Positions 44,432-54,349 of a stretch of 64,000 bases of DNA are shown in pieces. How positions within the stretch are numbered: the first letter of the stretch is position 1; the number at the start of each line of letters is the position of its first letter. Location: NCBI GenBank assembly GCA_017936765.1, contig JAGBEX010000014.1:496001-560000 (forward strand). Direction: 5' to 3'. The stretch is from Clostridia bacterium. Its GTDB lineage: Bacteria; Bacillota; Clostridia; Christensenellales; Aristaeellaceae. Under the pieces are notes generated by a model. It saw only the letters and a list, made by a program, of their open reading frames with translations. It did no database searches and had not been told where the DNA came from. The position numbers were made by a program, and so were the translations under genes.

Positions 44432-45352
44432 TTACTCCCGTAACGACGCCGGATAAACGCCTGTTTCGTGTAGCTTCTTCAAGCTCTCCTGCACCTTTGA
44501 CTTGTCCTCCTGATAGGTTACGCCAAACCACTGTGAATCAGTGGATAGCACATTCACGTTCAGACTGCCGCTGCGCATCATATCGTCCACCATCGTCGGA
44601 AGCAAACACTCAGCTTTCAGTTCATCCGTCGCCAATCCATGTAGGAAAGCTTCAAAATACTCCTGAGCTACATCGAAAATCCACGGTGTAAAACCCCAGA
44701 AGTTCATGGAAACCAATGCATCCGGGTCAAGCTGTTCGGCAGACTGAACGTCCCAGATCGTACCATTTTGCAGAGGTTTGATCTGATAAGTCTCTTTTAC
44801 TTTTACAAGCGTACCGTTTTCAACCTAGCATACGCCGCGTGTTACCGTACCGTTTTCCGATACTGTATTTTTCAAACGATACCCCATCATGCACGCTTTG
44901 CCAGTAGTCGGCATCTCAGTGATCGCTTTATACATCGTCTTAAAGGAATCCACACCATAGTAATCGTCGGCATTGAGAATCGCAAACGGCGTATTCACCA
45001 CACCCTTTGCTGCCAGCAACGCATGTACCGTACCGAAGGGCTTGGTTCTCTCATTCGGAACAGTGTAAAACGATGGGAGAGAATCATAGGTTTGGAAGGT
45101 ATAGACTACGTCTGCTTTCTTTGCAATGTGATCTCCGCACAGCTTACGAAGAGTCGCTTCCATCTCTGGCTTGATGATAAATACGATCTTATTGAATCCA
45201 GCTTTCAGAGCGTCATGAATGGAATACTCCATCAGAATCTCGCCAGAGGGACCAATGCCATCAATCTGTTTGTTTCCCCCATAACGACTTCCCATGCCTG
45301 CAGCCATGATGACCAGTGAAGCATTAGGGGTAGTATGCTTATCGTTTGACAT
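44432..45352 (-). pseudogene. Nucleotidyltransferase gene interrupted by an in-frame amber codon
   Basis: ATG 45352 with AAGGAGG 7 bases ahead opens a nucleotidyltransferase (VIMAAGMGSRYGGNKQID; LNADDYYG metal site). After VTRGVC a TAG codon (44825-44827) occurs, and the same frame continues with VENGTLVKVKETYQIKPLQN and SMNFWGFTPWIFD to a stop at 44432. Without the TAG the protein would have about 306 residues, normal for the family. Either the gene is dead or the amber codon is read through at some rate. It has the structured leader upstream. Confidence 0.8.
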
Positions 45353-45405
45353 TGTGAAACCTCCTTTGTGAGAGTAATGAATTATGTTATAAGCAGATCT
45401 GTTGT

Positions 45406-45480
45406 CAGCACCTCCAGAGTTGAACCGGTAGTTATGAAAGTACCGCTTGTGCTGATGTGGGAAGGTTTTCAGACCTTCCC
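45406..45480 (-). ncRNA. Structured leader element, copy B
   Basis: On the minus strand: hairpin GGGAAGG...CCTTCCC (45480 to 45459), then ACATCAGCACAAGCGGTACT, and CAGCAC/GTGCTG enclosing an inner stem with GGTTCAACTC in the loop. It shares more than 45 bases with copy A, with a 3-base insertion in the inner stem. It lies 54 bases ahead of the nucleotidyltransferase start. Confidence 0.6.
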
Positions 45481-45600
45481 GGTGTTTAGGTGATTCGTTC
45501 ATCAAACCACTTGGGGCTTGCTGCCGTTAATGTTGCCCAACTAATTCGGTTTGTTGATAGTACCCGATATCTGCTCACAGCATTCGTTTTGATGGGACTA

Positions 45601-46464
45601 TCACTTCTGATTGGGAAGTGCAATCCAGCTTCCCATTGTTTCATCCCACTCCTTGGGTTCAAACGGAACCATACCCGCAAAATGAGAAAAAGTTAATTCA
45701 CCAAAGTACACTCGCCCATCGACCTCGTAAAAATCCACACGCAGTTGCGGTATATTTTTTGATAATTTTTCAGCAAGATACTTCATCTCTTCGAAAGTCT
45801 CTGGTTTTTCTGGACAAATCTTTGCGTTTGGATGACCTTGCCGCAATTTAAGATGCTTGAAATCCATATCAAAAAAATCAAACTTGACTTCCTCACCTTT
45901 TTTCTGGCGCTCAGAAGCAACAAATAATGCTTTTGCCACTCCATTAAAGCAAAAGAACTTATAGTCGCGCAATTCTGATGTTTTTGAATCTTCCATATAC
46001 TGTTCAGCAATTATACAAGGATTAACATTTTTGTATGGCCATTCACGAGCATACCAATACCCATTATGTGATTTACTCTTATTCAATTTCTCTATTGTAG
46101 CCGCCCTGTCTAACATTTGCTTATTCTTGCAAATTATTACACTACCCGAGTCATGATTCCACTTTAAAACAAATTTATCGGGTAATGAATCAAAATCAAT
46201 ATCTTCAGCAGTATTCCAAACACCCAAAGTCGGAATAATATATTGCCCTCCAATTATATCTGTAACATACTGTTTTACCAGATATTTGTCCACCATAGTA
46301 GTGTAAATGTCCTGGCGATCGTTCAATTTCAACCACTGTAACTTTTCATTATATGTTTTGGGATTAGAGAAATTGATGAACTTTTTGAAATGCTTAAAGT
46401 ACATAAGTTGAAGATATACCTTATCTGGCACATACCTTGTGATTTTTTGCATGATTGTGTTCAT
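45601..46464 (-). CDS. ATP-grasp TupA-like protein of the polysaccharide locus
   Basis: A 287-residue cytoplasmic protein of the TupA-like ATP-grasp group often found in polysaccharide and teichuronopeptide loci. FSNPKTYNEKLQWLKLNDR, DKFVLKWNHDSGSVIIC and FGELTFSHFAGMVPF are the characteristic segments. It probably forms an amide bond, for example between a uronic acid and an amino acid, using ATP. ATG 46464 has AAAGGAG ahead; an upstream in-frame start lacks a site. It lies 17 bases after the flippase gene. Confidence 0.8.
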   Translation of the reverse strand: MNTIMQKITRYVPDKVYLQLMYFKHFKKFINFSNPKTYNEKLQWLKLNDRQDIYTTMVDKYLVKQYVTDIIGGQYIIPTLGVWNTAEDIDFDSLPDKFVLKWNHDSGSVIICKNKQMLDRAATIEKLNKSKSHNGYWYAREWPYKNVNPCIIAEQYMEDSKTSELRDYKFFCFNGVAKALFVASERQKKGEEVKFDFFDMDFKHLKLRQGHPNAKICPEKPETFEEMKYLAEKLSKNIPQLRVDFYEVDGRVYFGELTFSHFAGMVPFEPKEWDETMGSWIALPNQK

Positions 46465-46481
46465 GTGATTAACTCCTTTCG

Positions 46482-47981
46482 TCACCGAATTCTATTTATT
46501 CCAAATGAACATAAACATCTTTTTACCAACATCCTATCAAACAATAGCACGTCAATAAAAACCATAATAACTGAAACCAATAGTACCTTAAAAGAAGATA
46601 AAATCCATTCAAAAAAGTTTGATGCAGAAATCGTTGTAGTAGCCGTCACCCAAACCCAGAATAGAATTATCGCCACAGTACGAGCAAATCTGAATAGTGT
46701 TTTTCTACTATTACAACACAGAATATGTTTATGCGTATATATTATTGTATCAATGCATCTCCACAGCAAGGCTGCGCACAGACCAATCAATACGCCAATC
46801 ATTCCCCATAGGGCAGTGAACAACAAACCAAGGACAATACAGATCGTGCCTTCCACTATGGCCCTCCATTTGGTCTCCTTAAAATGCCCAGCAACATTGA
46901 TTAACGAATTGCTTGGGATCTTTAATACATATATGGCCGACGTCATCGAAAACAACCATGCAAAGGCTGGATACAGATAATCAATATCTGCATTCTGGGT
47001 ATAGAGGGAAACAAATGGCAAGATCATCATGGTGGCTACAGAGTAAACAACGGACACCAGTACGTGGAACAACAGATCAACAAGATCGAACTTTTCTGCC
47101 AGCTGTTTTTCCCCGCCTAGCGCATACTCCCTGCCTAAAAAAGGCGTAATAGCCGTACTGATATTCGAGCATATGGACTGTAGCCCCGAAAACACAATAT
47201 TGTACACCGAATATATGCTTGCAGCACCCAGGCCTACAACACCGGTCAGAATAACCGATTGACTTCCATTGATAGCAAGGCCGGAAATCTGGTGGACTAA
47301 AGCATCGCCCCTCTTGGCAACTGCGTTATGATCAGGTGCAACTTGTTTATAATCCGCATAGATGGGGTATTGCCTGTTTACATACCAATGCAGAAGCAAA
47401 GCCCGGAGCACATAGACAAACGAAATGGAGAACTGTACAACGACAATGCTTGTGTCCAATTGGAGCATAACTAGTGCCAACACAAGGCTTCCCAGCAAAC
47501 TGACCGCTTGAATGACCGAGCAGATATATACCTTGCGATGGGCATACAGCAAAGCTCTGCATCTTCCAACGACAAAAAACTCCGAAGCACCTGACATACT
47601 CATAACTATCAGCAGAAGCGTTATGGTAATGTGATCGATGTCAGAGCTAATCGTAAACGGATAGATTATTGCTGTTGCCAAAGTAATGCCGCAGAAGATC
47701 AATCCGTATTTATTAAACATGTTGCCGGCTGCATGCAACATGCCTTTTACAACCTCATACTCCTTCTTGGCAACAGGTGCATACAAAGCCTGAACAACGG
47801 CTGTGGCAATCCCTGCTCCAACAAGGCTAATATAAGATATAATGCTCTTCGTGGTCGATACCAGCCCATTGATCTCTGAACCATACTTCATGATAATCAG
47901 AGAAGGCAATATCAAGTTCGATAATATGTTCATTGCTTGCGGCAATATACTCGCAATGATATTTTTTAATAGATTCTTCAT
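46482..47981 (-). CDS. Polysaccharide flippase, Wzx type
   Basis: A 499-residue membrane protein with about 12-14 helices, of the MOP/PST superfamily. The N-terminal NLILPSLIIMKYGSEINGLV is typical of repeat-unit flippases. It would move lipid-linked repeat units across the membrane for the Wzy-like polymerase at 49321. It starts at ATG 47981, 27 bases after the preceding glycosyltransferase. Confidence 0.88.
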   Translation of the reverse strand: MKNLLKNIIASILPQAMNILSNLILPSLIIMKYGSEINGLVSTTKSIISYISLVGAGIATAVVQALYAPVAKKEYEVVKGMLHAAGNMFNKYGLIFCGITLATAIIYPFTISSDIDHITITLLLIVMSMSGASEFFVVGRCRALLYAHRKVYICSVIQAVSLLGSLVLALVMLQLDTSIVVVQFSISFVYVLRALLLHWYVNRQYPIYADYKQVAPDHNAVAKRGDALVHQISGLAINGSQSVILTGVVGLGAASIYSVYNIVFSGLQSICSNISTAITPFLGREYALGGEKQLAEKFDLVDLLFHVLVSVVYSVATMMILPFVSLYTQNADIDYLYPAFAWLFSMTSAIYVLKIPSNSLINVAGHFKETKWRAIVEGTICIVLGLLFTALWGMIGVLIGLCAALLWRCIDTIIYTHKHILCCNSRKTLFRFARTVAIILFWVWVTATTTISASNFFEWILSSFKVLLVSVIMVFIDVLLFDRMLVKRCLCSFGINRIR

Positions 47982-48008
47982 GCTAAATCGAACCTTCGCT
48001 CCTTATCG

Positions 48009-49133
48009 TCACCTTATTGGGGTGTTATACAACTCCTCATATTTTTGAGAAATGGTTTGCATACTATACTCCTGCAACCGTATCACCGAGAGTTGTTTCC
48101 GCTGGCCTTTCCTATTCTTAATTTGTCCTATAATGTAATCAGCCCATATCTGAGGTTCGTCTTTCAGGGACAAATAATGCAACAGGTTCAAATCCACTTC
48201 TTTCTGGACAGCCTCAGAAACAAAGCATTCAACACCCATTGCCTGTGCTTCCAAAAGAACAATGCCAAAGCCCTCAAAGCGCGAAGGAAAAATCATATAA
48301 TCTGCCTTGGCATAATAGTCCGGAATATTGACAGAATTGCCCGGTATTAATTCACAACAGTCAAGAAGATCATTTTCACTAATCATAATACTCAGCTTGT
48401 TTTCATCTTCGCCAAAGCCAATCAGCCATAATTTCGTTTCTGGAAAAACATTGTGAATGCACTTAAAAACCTTAATGATGAATTCTTGATTCTTCTGATA
48501 TGTATATCTTCCAACGTGGATAAATTGGATTTCTTCATGGACACACTTATTTTCAATATTATAAGTCTCTAAATCTATAGCATTGTAAATAACCTGTGCA
48601 TCAACATCCCCAAAATAATCGCTACAGGCCTCCCGAGAACAGCCAACATATTTATTTGCTACAAAGCGGATCATTTTTTGATTGATCTTTTGTAGGCACT
48701 TCTTTATGATACCAGCTTTTCGAGGTGATTTTGTGTTATGTGCATGTGCAATTCTCAAAGGGACACCTGCCAATCTGGCAGCAAGAAGACATAAGGCTTC
48801 CTCATCATTGTTGTGTGCGTGAACGACATCGTATTTTTCCTTTTTACACAACTTGTAGATTCCCCAAAACATCGTAAAAGGGCGTTTGATGATTTCAATC
48901 AGATCCCGCTTCCCGTCAACCGAATAGGCATCAATTCGATGCAACCTTCCATATTGCAGGAAACGAACTTCCTGCTCACATTCTTTTCTGAATACAACAC
49001 AATCAAAATCAAACTTATCTTTGTTTGGTTCTGTTATCGCGAAAATTACCGAACTAACACCACCATGGCCTAAACCACCACAGGAAATATGTAATATCTT
49101 TTTTTTCATCTGAGAGTGTGAGGCTATTAACAT
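48009..49133 (-). CDS. Glycosyltransferase family 4
   Basis: A GT-B glycosyltransferase of about 374 residues. GGLGHGGVSSVI is the N-terminal glycine-rich loop and FPSRFEGFGIVLLEAQAMG the nucleotide-sugar E-x7-E region. Start is uncertain: ATG 49133 has a distant GGGGG, and ATG 49109 (MKKKILHISCGGLG) fits the usual N terminus better. It adds a sugar to the growing repeat unit on the cytoplasmic face; sugar and linkage unknown. Confidence 0.87.
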   Translation of the reverse strand: MLIASHSQMKKKILHISCGGLGHGGVSSVIFAITEPNKDKFDFDCVVFRKECEQEVRFLQYGRLHRIDAYSVDGKRDLIEIIKRPFTMFWGIYKLCKKEKYDVVHAHNNDEEALCLLAARLAGVPLRIAHAHNTKSPRKAGIIKKCLQKINQKMIRFVANKYVGCSREACSDYFGDVDAQVIYNAIDLETYNIENKCVHEEIQFIHVGRYTYQKNQEFIIKVFKCIHNVFPETKLWLIGFGEDENKLSIMISENDLLDCCELIPGNSVNIPDYYAKADYMIFPSRFEGFGIVLLEAQAMGVECFVSEAVQKEVDLNLLHYLSLKDEPQIWADYIIGQIKNRKGQRKQLSVIRLQEYSMQTISQKYEELYNTPIR

Positions 49134-49237
49134 TTTCAATTATACCCCCACTTCCTCCTTCCTTAGTTACATCGTCAATCTGTTTCTAACAGTTCAACAC
49201 TTTGTTTCTTTCTTCCTGCGCCTCATAGGACATTGGG

Positions 49238-49296
49238 GGAAGCATTTATTCATCTTCGACGCCACCACAATTGCACAGATGAATCAGTGCTTCCCT
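49238..49296. terminator. Long imperfect hairpin inside the polysaccharide locus
   Basis: GGAAGCA..ATTCATCT pairs with AGATGAAT..TGCTTCC across 59 bases, between the polymerase gene and the next glycosyltransferase. It may weaken transcription of downstream genes. No gene is present in 49140-49320. Confidence 0.45.
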
Positions 49297-49320
49297 GAAG
49301 CGAACAATAAATGAATATTA

Positions 49321-50754
49321 TTATCTACTATACTCAAATTCAATATCATTCGAATAGTTGGTAATAAAATACAATGGAATAGCTAATGTCGTAATATAGT
49401 TTAAGACTATCGCCAGATTGTATGCATTAAACTCCATCGCGCACAGTATGGAAATTAATATCAAAACAGTATACTTCCATACATTTTTTTCTTTTTGAGC
49501 CTTTTCCCCGAATTTTATCGAAAGCTTTGAGAATAAAAATGATTCAATAGGCGCAAGCAGAAAACCATAATAATAATACCCAGCACCAATAGTAGGCGGA
49601 ATATGACCATCTACACGGCCATTCGCCGCATTGAAAATAGCTGCGAGTTTCTCTCCAGATAGACCAAACAAAGTGCTATTAAATGGAATTGCGCCATAGA
49701 TATTGAAGAAAAATGATGACCATTTACTCTCATTGTCAACATTAAGCATAGCTGCAACATTATCAATTCCACTAGCATAAGCTATAGCATTTTCAGAGAG
49801 AAAACCCCACGCATTACTTGCTTGTTTTGTAACAAACCTAAAACCGAAATACACACCGATGAGGATAACCAGCGCACCTACCGCACATTTGACGATGTTG
49901 CTCCTATACTTGGGATAAATCTTAGCAAGAACAATAAGTAAAACAAACGCACACACAATACTGTCCATAATCGTTGCAGTAATAAAGAACATCTGTGCCA
50001 CAATCGGTATCATGGAGAGACAAACAGCAACAAAACTCGAAAAGCGTTTTTTGCACCAGATAATGAATGCTATGGAAACCAAATATCGGCACCAACTGAA
50101 TACCATTGTAAATAGAGTTGCAGTGACTCTCGTCAGGGTTCCGGTATTAAATCTAGTAGTTCCCATGCCAGTCCACGTAGTAAACGTATCCAGTGCTATA
50201 TCCTTTATGGTCTTGAATGTAGAGATTGAATGGGGATTAAAGATTGCAACTACGATCAGGAAAGCAACCATTGCAAATAAGATGTACCTGATCCCATTGC
50301 TCCGTTTTTTCGAAGTATGACTGCTCCTCGTTTTTCTTGCACTTTCATTCCATATTGTCAGATAGACAACTACACACTCATAAAGCATCAGAGCAATCGC
50401 AGTCGGCATATTGGCCTGAATATTATTCTTCATTACGCTATAGTATCCACCTAACCTCATGATCAAAGGCGTGATAACCATGCGAAAACATTCGAACGCC
50501 CAGATGCAAATCGTGCCGATATTTGTAAAAGAGTCGTATAGTTGACATAAAATCACATTCATGACACCAAAAACCAACGGCAATAAAAACAGCATTTTAT
50601 AATGAGCAGGTGCATCGTTGTCCTGTAATAAAATCAAGGCTACAAGAAGGCAGAAAAGAAATACAATAACGGCGAACATAAAGCCACGGATGCTGACTTT
50701 CCCAATTCGTCGATTACTAATCTGAACTTTTTTCATCAACAAACTTCCATTCAT
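49321..50754 (-). CDS. Wzy-like polysaccharide polymerase
   Basis: A 477-residue membrane protein with about 10-12 helices and a large outward loop before the last helices (around NVDNESKWSSFFFNIYGAIP). The topology, position between glycosyltransferases and presence of a flippase suggest the repeat-unit polymerase; Wzy proteins share little sequence, so the call rests on layout. AGGAGG lies 13 bases ahead of ATG 50754; an internal ATG 18 bases later is an alternative. Confidence 0.68.
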   Translation of the reverse strand: MNGSLLMKKVQISNRRIGKVSIRGFMFAVIVFLFCLLVALILLQDNDAPAHYKMLFLLPLVFGVMNVILCQLYDSFTNIGTICIWAFECFRMVITPLIMRLGGYYSVMKNNIQANMPTAIALMLYECVVVYLTIWNESARKTRSSHTSKKRSNGIRYILFAMVAFLIVVAIFNPHSISTFKTIKDIALDTFTTWTGMGTTRFNTGTLTRVTATLFTMVFSWCRYLVSIAFIIWCKKRFSSFVAVCLSMIPIVAQMFFITATIMDSIVCAFVLLIVLAKIYPKYRSNIVKCAVGALVILIGVYFGFRFVTKQASNAWGFLSENAIAYASGIDNVAAMLNVDNESKWSSFFFNIYGAIPFNSTLFGLSGEKLAAIFNAANGRVDGHIPPTIGAGYYYYGFLLAPIESFLFSKLSIKFGEKAQKEKNVWKYTVLILISILCAMEFNAYNLAIVLNYITTLAIPLYFITNYSNDIEFEYSR

Positions 50755-50785
50755 AAATTATTGTACTCCTCCTGCATACATGATC

Positions 50786-51895
50786 CTATCTGCATTCTTT
50801 CTGATTTCGTTTCAAAATAGAGCAATACACCTCATGGCTATCTCTTGCAATTGCGTCCCAGCTGTATTTGCGCGCTAACGCAACCGCATTCTTTCCTTTA
50901 TCTGGTAATTTAGCCTTTTCGGATAACATACGCTCTATCGCATCAGCTACACTATCAGACGTATTTTCAGCAACCCAGCCTGCCTGGCATTCAGCGACCT
51001 GGGTTGCCATATTTGTCCCCGTGGTTACCAAACTCGGTACGCCCCAGGCCAATGCTTCCAGCAAGCCCATAGGAAGACCTTCAAAACGCGACGTCATCAT
51101 GAACAAATCCGCCTTCTGAAGTATCGTTTTCTTTTCCTCTCCAAAGACCGCATCCTTGATAGAGACGAGATCCGAAAGATCCATATCGCTGATCATCTGT
51201 TCAATCGCAGCTTTGCTGTTCTCGCGGTCCGGGCCGTATATAACAAGAGAAAAACCAGCGCTTCTCAATTGATCTTTCACTCGAGCCAACGTTTCGCAAA
51301 GGATATCCAATCCCTTTTGATACACTTCGATACGGCCAATGTAAACCGCATTAATCCCATTCGGGCAAAACTGCTTCTCATGGTATTCAGGCACATCGAT
51401 CCCGTTGGGAATAACGAATGAGTTGTCATTCCATTTGATTGTACAGTCATTTTTTTCTTCTTCAGTCAAAAAATGGATGGCACTGGCGCGTGCTGCCATT
51501 TTTCTAAACCAGACCAAATTTCCAATGAATTTTTTTATCGGCTTATGGTTTTGTGCCTGCTTAGTCATCGTGCTTCGCGGAACTATAACGTATGGAATAT
51601 TTTTCTTTTTCAGATCCCGAACCATCGGTGAAAAAGGAAAAGTATAAAACTCTTCGACTACTGCAATATCAGGGCAATTAAATGGGCTTGGAAGATCATT
51701 CAACCTTCCGGTAGGATAATCATTGATATTATGGCAAACTGCCCCCATTTCAGACCACTTTTCCAGTTTAATCTGATTCATATTGTACCAAAACACATGA
51801 TCCATTTTCGATTGAGCAACAATTTGCATTGGAACACTGGTATTCGGCCCCGCCCATAACTGTCCCGTCATTTTCGATATGTACAAAATATTCAT
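50786..51895 (-). CDS. Glycosyltransferase family 4
   Basis: A 369-residue GT-B enzyme. The C-terminal half has VYIGRIEVYQKGLDILCETL, VIYGPDRENS and TSRFEGLPMGLLEALAWGVP with the conserved E-x7-E. It starts at ATG 51895, 3 bases after the acetyltransferase stop, indicating tight coupling. Its donor and acceptor are unknown. Confidence 0.88.
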   Translation of the reverse strand: MNILYISKMTGQLWAGPNTSVPMQIVAQSKMDHVFWYNMNQIKLEKWSEMGAVCHNINDYPTGRLNDLPSPFNCPDIAVVEEFYTFPFSPMVRDLKKKNIPYVIVPRSTMTKQAQNHKPIKKFIGNLVWFRKMAARASAIHFLTEEEKNDCTIKWNDNSFVIPNGIDVPEYHEKQFCPNGINAVYIGRIEVYQKGLDILCETLARVKDQLRSAGFSLVIYGPDRENSKAAIEQMISDMDLSDLVSIKDAVFGEEKKTILQKADLFMMTSRFEGLPMGLLEALAWGVPSLVTTGTNMATQVAECQAGWVAENTSDSVADAIERMLSEKAKLPDKGKNAVALARKYSWDAIARDSHEVYCSILKRNQKECR

Positions 51896-51898
51896 TCG

Positions 51899-52414
51899 TT
51901 ATCCCTCTGCTCGTTTTACAATTTTCGCAGGAACCCCTACAACCGTACAGTTATCCGGAATATCATGCACAACAACAGCATTAGCTCCAATTTTCACGTT
52001 GTTGCCAATGGTAACTCCACCAAGAACTTTTGCACCGCTACCAATTAATACATTATCACCAATAACAGGTGTTCCTCCATTTGAGGAGGCGATTGTAACT
52101 TGATGATAAATAGTACAGTTTATTCCGATACGAGCCTTCATATGAACAATAATTCCATTAAGGCCATGAGGAGTTGTTGGACGAGATCCAAAGACCGCTC
52201 CTTGGTTTAAATCAGTACCAAAACTAGCGTTATTATATGCATCACACCTCTTTATATAGAACAAATACCATAGTTTTATTAGTTTTGGTGTCTTATTGTT
52301 GGGATCAACTACAATTTCCCTTCTGTTCCAATACTTTCGTGGATTGTAATGTTGCACTAAACAGGTTACTATGTTGATCAATTTATTGCTGGGATCTACA
52401 TTCATTTTTGCCAT
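51899..52414 (-). CDS. Left-handed beta-helix acetyltransferase (CysE/WcaF-like)
   Basis: A 171-residue hexapeptide-repeat acyltransferase. The repeat region reads GINCTIYHQVTIASSNGGTP, VIGDNVLIGSGAKVLGGV and TIGNNVKIGANAVVVHDIPD, ending in GVPAKIV. Such proteins form trimers and O-acetylate sugars from acetyl-CoA. In this locus it probably decorates the repeat unit. A serine acetyltransferase role is less likely in this context. Confidence 0.87.
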   Translation of the reverse strand: MAKMNVDPSNKLINIVTCLVQHYNPRKYWNRREIVVDPNNKTPKLIKLWYLFYIKRCDAYNNASFGTDLNQGAVFGSRPTTPHGLNGIIVHMKARIGINCTIYHQVTIASSNGGTPVIGDNVLIGSGAKVLGGVTIGNNVKIGANAVVVHDIPDNCTVVGVPAKIVKRAEG

Positions 52415-52558
52415 AAATCATTATTCCTCTTTGAGAGTAGGTTATTAACAGATTCGTCATTCCCCCACTCCTACTTTCTAATAGTAGTTATATTACTTCT
52501 TCTATGGTTAACGGCAATTCGTCTGCGCAAAGTTGATATGGCCGTATTCTTCAGCATT

Positions 52559-53335
52559 TTACATCCAGTACTTTTTCACAGAGTTCCAGCACCAGCGAAC
52601 AATATGCCAACCTGCAGCTACTTTGCCGATCCCCTCGTCCTGAGTCTGAATCTCCCAAATTTGTTTTATACTCTTAAGTTTATTGCTGCTCAGTGATTCA
52701 CCATCAATACGGTAACCGACTAACGCTTCATCAATGCCATAGGCCTTTGATCCATCCCTCAGAAGCTTCAGCCAAGTGGCATAATCTTGTCCGCCACGTC
52801 TCAAATGCATACGGAAATCACCTTTGACGCACCGATCCACTAGGACGCCAGACGTGGGAATCATCGTATTGGACAGCAAAAACTTGTAATCGATCTCTTC
52901 TTTTACTTTCCGTTTCCCTTTGATAATCTTCCCTTCACCATCTATCATCTCAATAGCAGTAAAAGAGAACGAGCCATTCTTCTCTTTCAATTGGCTGATC
53001 TGTTTCTCAATTTTACTCGGCTTCCACAGATCGTCCGCATCCAGAAATGCAACATATTGACCTCTTGCGAGTTCCAGCGCCTTGTTTCTCGCATGACCGG
53101 CGCCCATATTTTTCGGCTGAAGATAATACACAATCTCTGGATGAGTCTCTTGGATTTTCTTGATTATCGCTGCGGAATTGTCCTTAGACTGATCATCTAC
53201 CAGAACTATTTCGATGCTTTCATATGTCTGTGCAAACACAGACTCAAGCGTCTTTTCAATTACTTTTTCCGCATTGTAAACGGGTGTGATAACCGAAACC
53301 AACCCCTTTACATAATCCTCTGCTTTGCACTCCAT
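52559..53335 (-). CDS. Glycosyltransferase family 2
   Basis: A 258-residue GT-A enzyme with VSVITPVYNAEKVIEKTLES, VDDQSKDNS and the DxD-type LDADDLW. RRGGQDYATWLKLL provides the acceptor-side ED-like motif. ATG 53335 has GAGG 8 bases ahead, inside the end of the aminotransferase gene. Transfers a sugar from a nucleotide donor at the cytoplasmic face. Confidence 0.9.
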   Translation of the reverse strand: MECKAEDYVKGLVSVITPVYNAEKVIEKTLESVFAQTYESIEIVLVDDQSKDNSAAIIKKIQETHPEIVYYLQPKNMGAGHARNKALELARGQYVAFLDADDLWKPSKIEKQISQLKEKNGSFSFTAIEMIDGEGKIIKGKRKVKEEIDYKFLLSNTMIPTSGVLVDRCVKGDFRMHLRRGGQDYATWLKLLRDGSKAYGIDEALVGYRIDGESLSSNKLKSIKQIWEIQTQDEGIGKVAAGWHIVRWCWNSVKKYWM

Positions 53336-53345
53336 ACTCTTCACC

Positions 53346-54263
53346 TCAATAAATCGCAGTTACCCAATTCTTAAACTGCTCATTCTTTCCACTTGCAGTA
53401 TCAACATAAGCTCTGTGAAGTTCTTTTGTGATTTCCCCTTCACCAAGCTCATACCTATCAATGCTCAGCACCGGCGTCAGCTCCATTGCAGAGCCGCACA
53501 GGAAGGCTTCGTCAACGGTGTACAGCTCAGTGCGGTCAATCGTCCGTTCAACAACTTCATAGCCCAAGCTGCGCGCCAGCTGAATAACCGTGTCCCTGGT
53601 AATGCTCTCCAGAACAGCATCCGTATGCACCGGCGTAATAACCTTACGATCACGGATCATGAAGAAGCAGCTACCCGGACCTTCCGACACCTTGCCGAAC
53701 TCATTCAGGAAAAGGCACGTGTCATAACCGTTGCGAAGTGCTTCTCTTTGACCGACTCGGCTGTTAATGTAGTTTGCACCGCATTTGATACGCGGGCTCA
53801 ATGCATTCTCACTGATTCTCCTCCAGCTCGTAACGCAGACGTTAAGACCCTTCTTGTTATATTCTGCGCTCGTACGGCCTCTCGGAATCGGTGCCACAAA
53901 CATATCCGTAGGACCATCACTGCCCCAGGATCCAAAGCCATCGACAAAAAGCGTCTGGCGAACAGACAGATTCTCGTCGTATTCATTCTCTTTAACGACA
54001 TCGATCAGTGCCTTTTTCATCTCGTCCTTGGTGAAGGGGCAGTTGATCTGAATCAGTCTAGCTGACCGCAGCAATCTGTCATAGTGATCATCCAGACGGA
54101 ATGCGTAGAGCTGCTTTTCTTCATCATTCCAGTAGCAAGGAATGCCTTCGAATACATTTAGGCCAAACTGGGAAGTAGGCGCAAGCACATTGATCTTTGC
54201 GTCATTCACATGGACAATTTCACCCTTATACCAGATCAGTCTTTCAGATACATCATATTTCAT
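53346..54263 (-). CDS. Branched-chain aminotransferase-like (class IV) PLP enzyme
   Basis: A 305-residue class-IV aminotransferase. The PLP Lys is in SPRIKCGANYINSRVGQREA, and GPGSCFFMIRD and ITRDTVIQLARSLG match the family. Housekeeping IlvE enzymes make branched-chain amino acids, but here the gene lies between a glycosyltransferase and the initiating sugar transferase, so it more likely makes a special amino acid or amine for the polymer together with the decarboxylase at 55057 and the aldolase fusion at 56310. Confidence 0.85.
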   Translation of the reverse strand: MKYDVSERLIWYKGEIVHVNDAKINVLAPTSQFGLNVFEGIPCYWNDEEKQLYAFRLDDHYDRLLRSARLIQINCPFTKDEMKKALIDVVKENEYDENLSVRQTLFVDGFGSWGSDGPTDMFVAPIPRGRTSAEYNKKGLNVCVTSWRRISENALSPRIKCGANYINSRVGQREALRNGYDTCLFLNEFGKVSEGPGSCFFMIRDRKVITPVHTDAVLESITRDTVIQLARSLGYEVVERTIDRTELYTVDEAFLCGSAMELTPVLSIDRYELGEGEITKELHRAYVDTASGKNEQFKNWVTAIY

Positions 54264-54349
54264 GGAGTTTATCCTTTCTTAGTAAAACAGTTGCTTTCGG
54301 TCAATAATCAATTTCTATCAATCACAGTCAGCATTGATCACATTCAATA

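Noticed and set aside
44223..45480. Integron attC cassette sites
   Set aside because: The arms lack the paired core sites ending in GTT/AAC expected for attC and no integron-type integrase was recognised. Kept only as an alternative reading of the repeated leaders.
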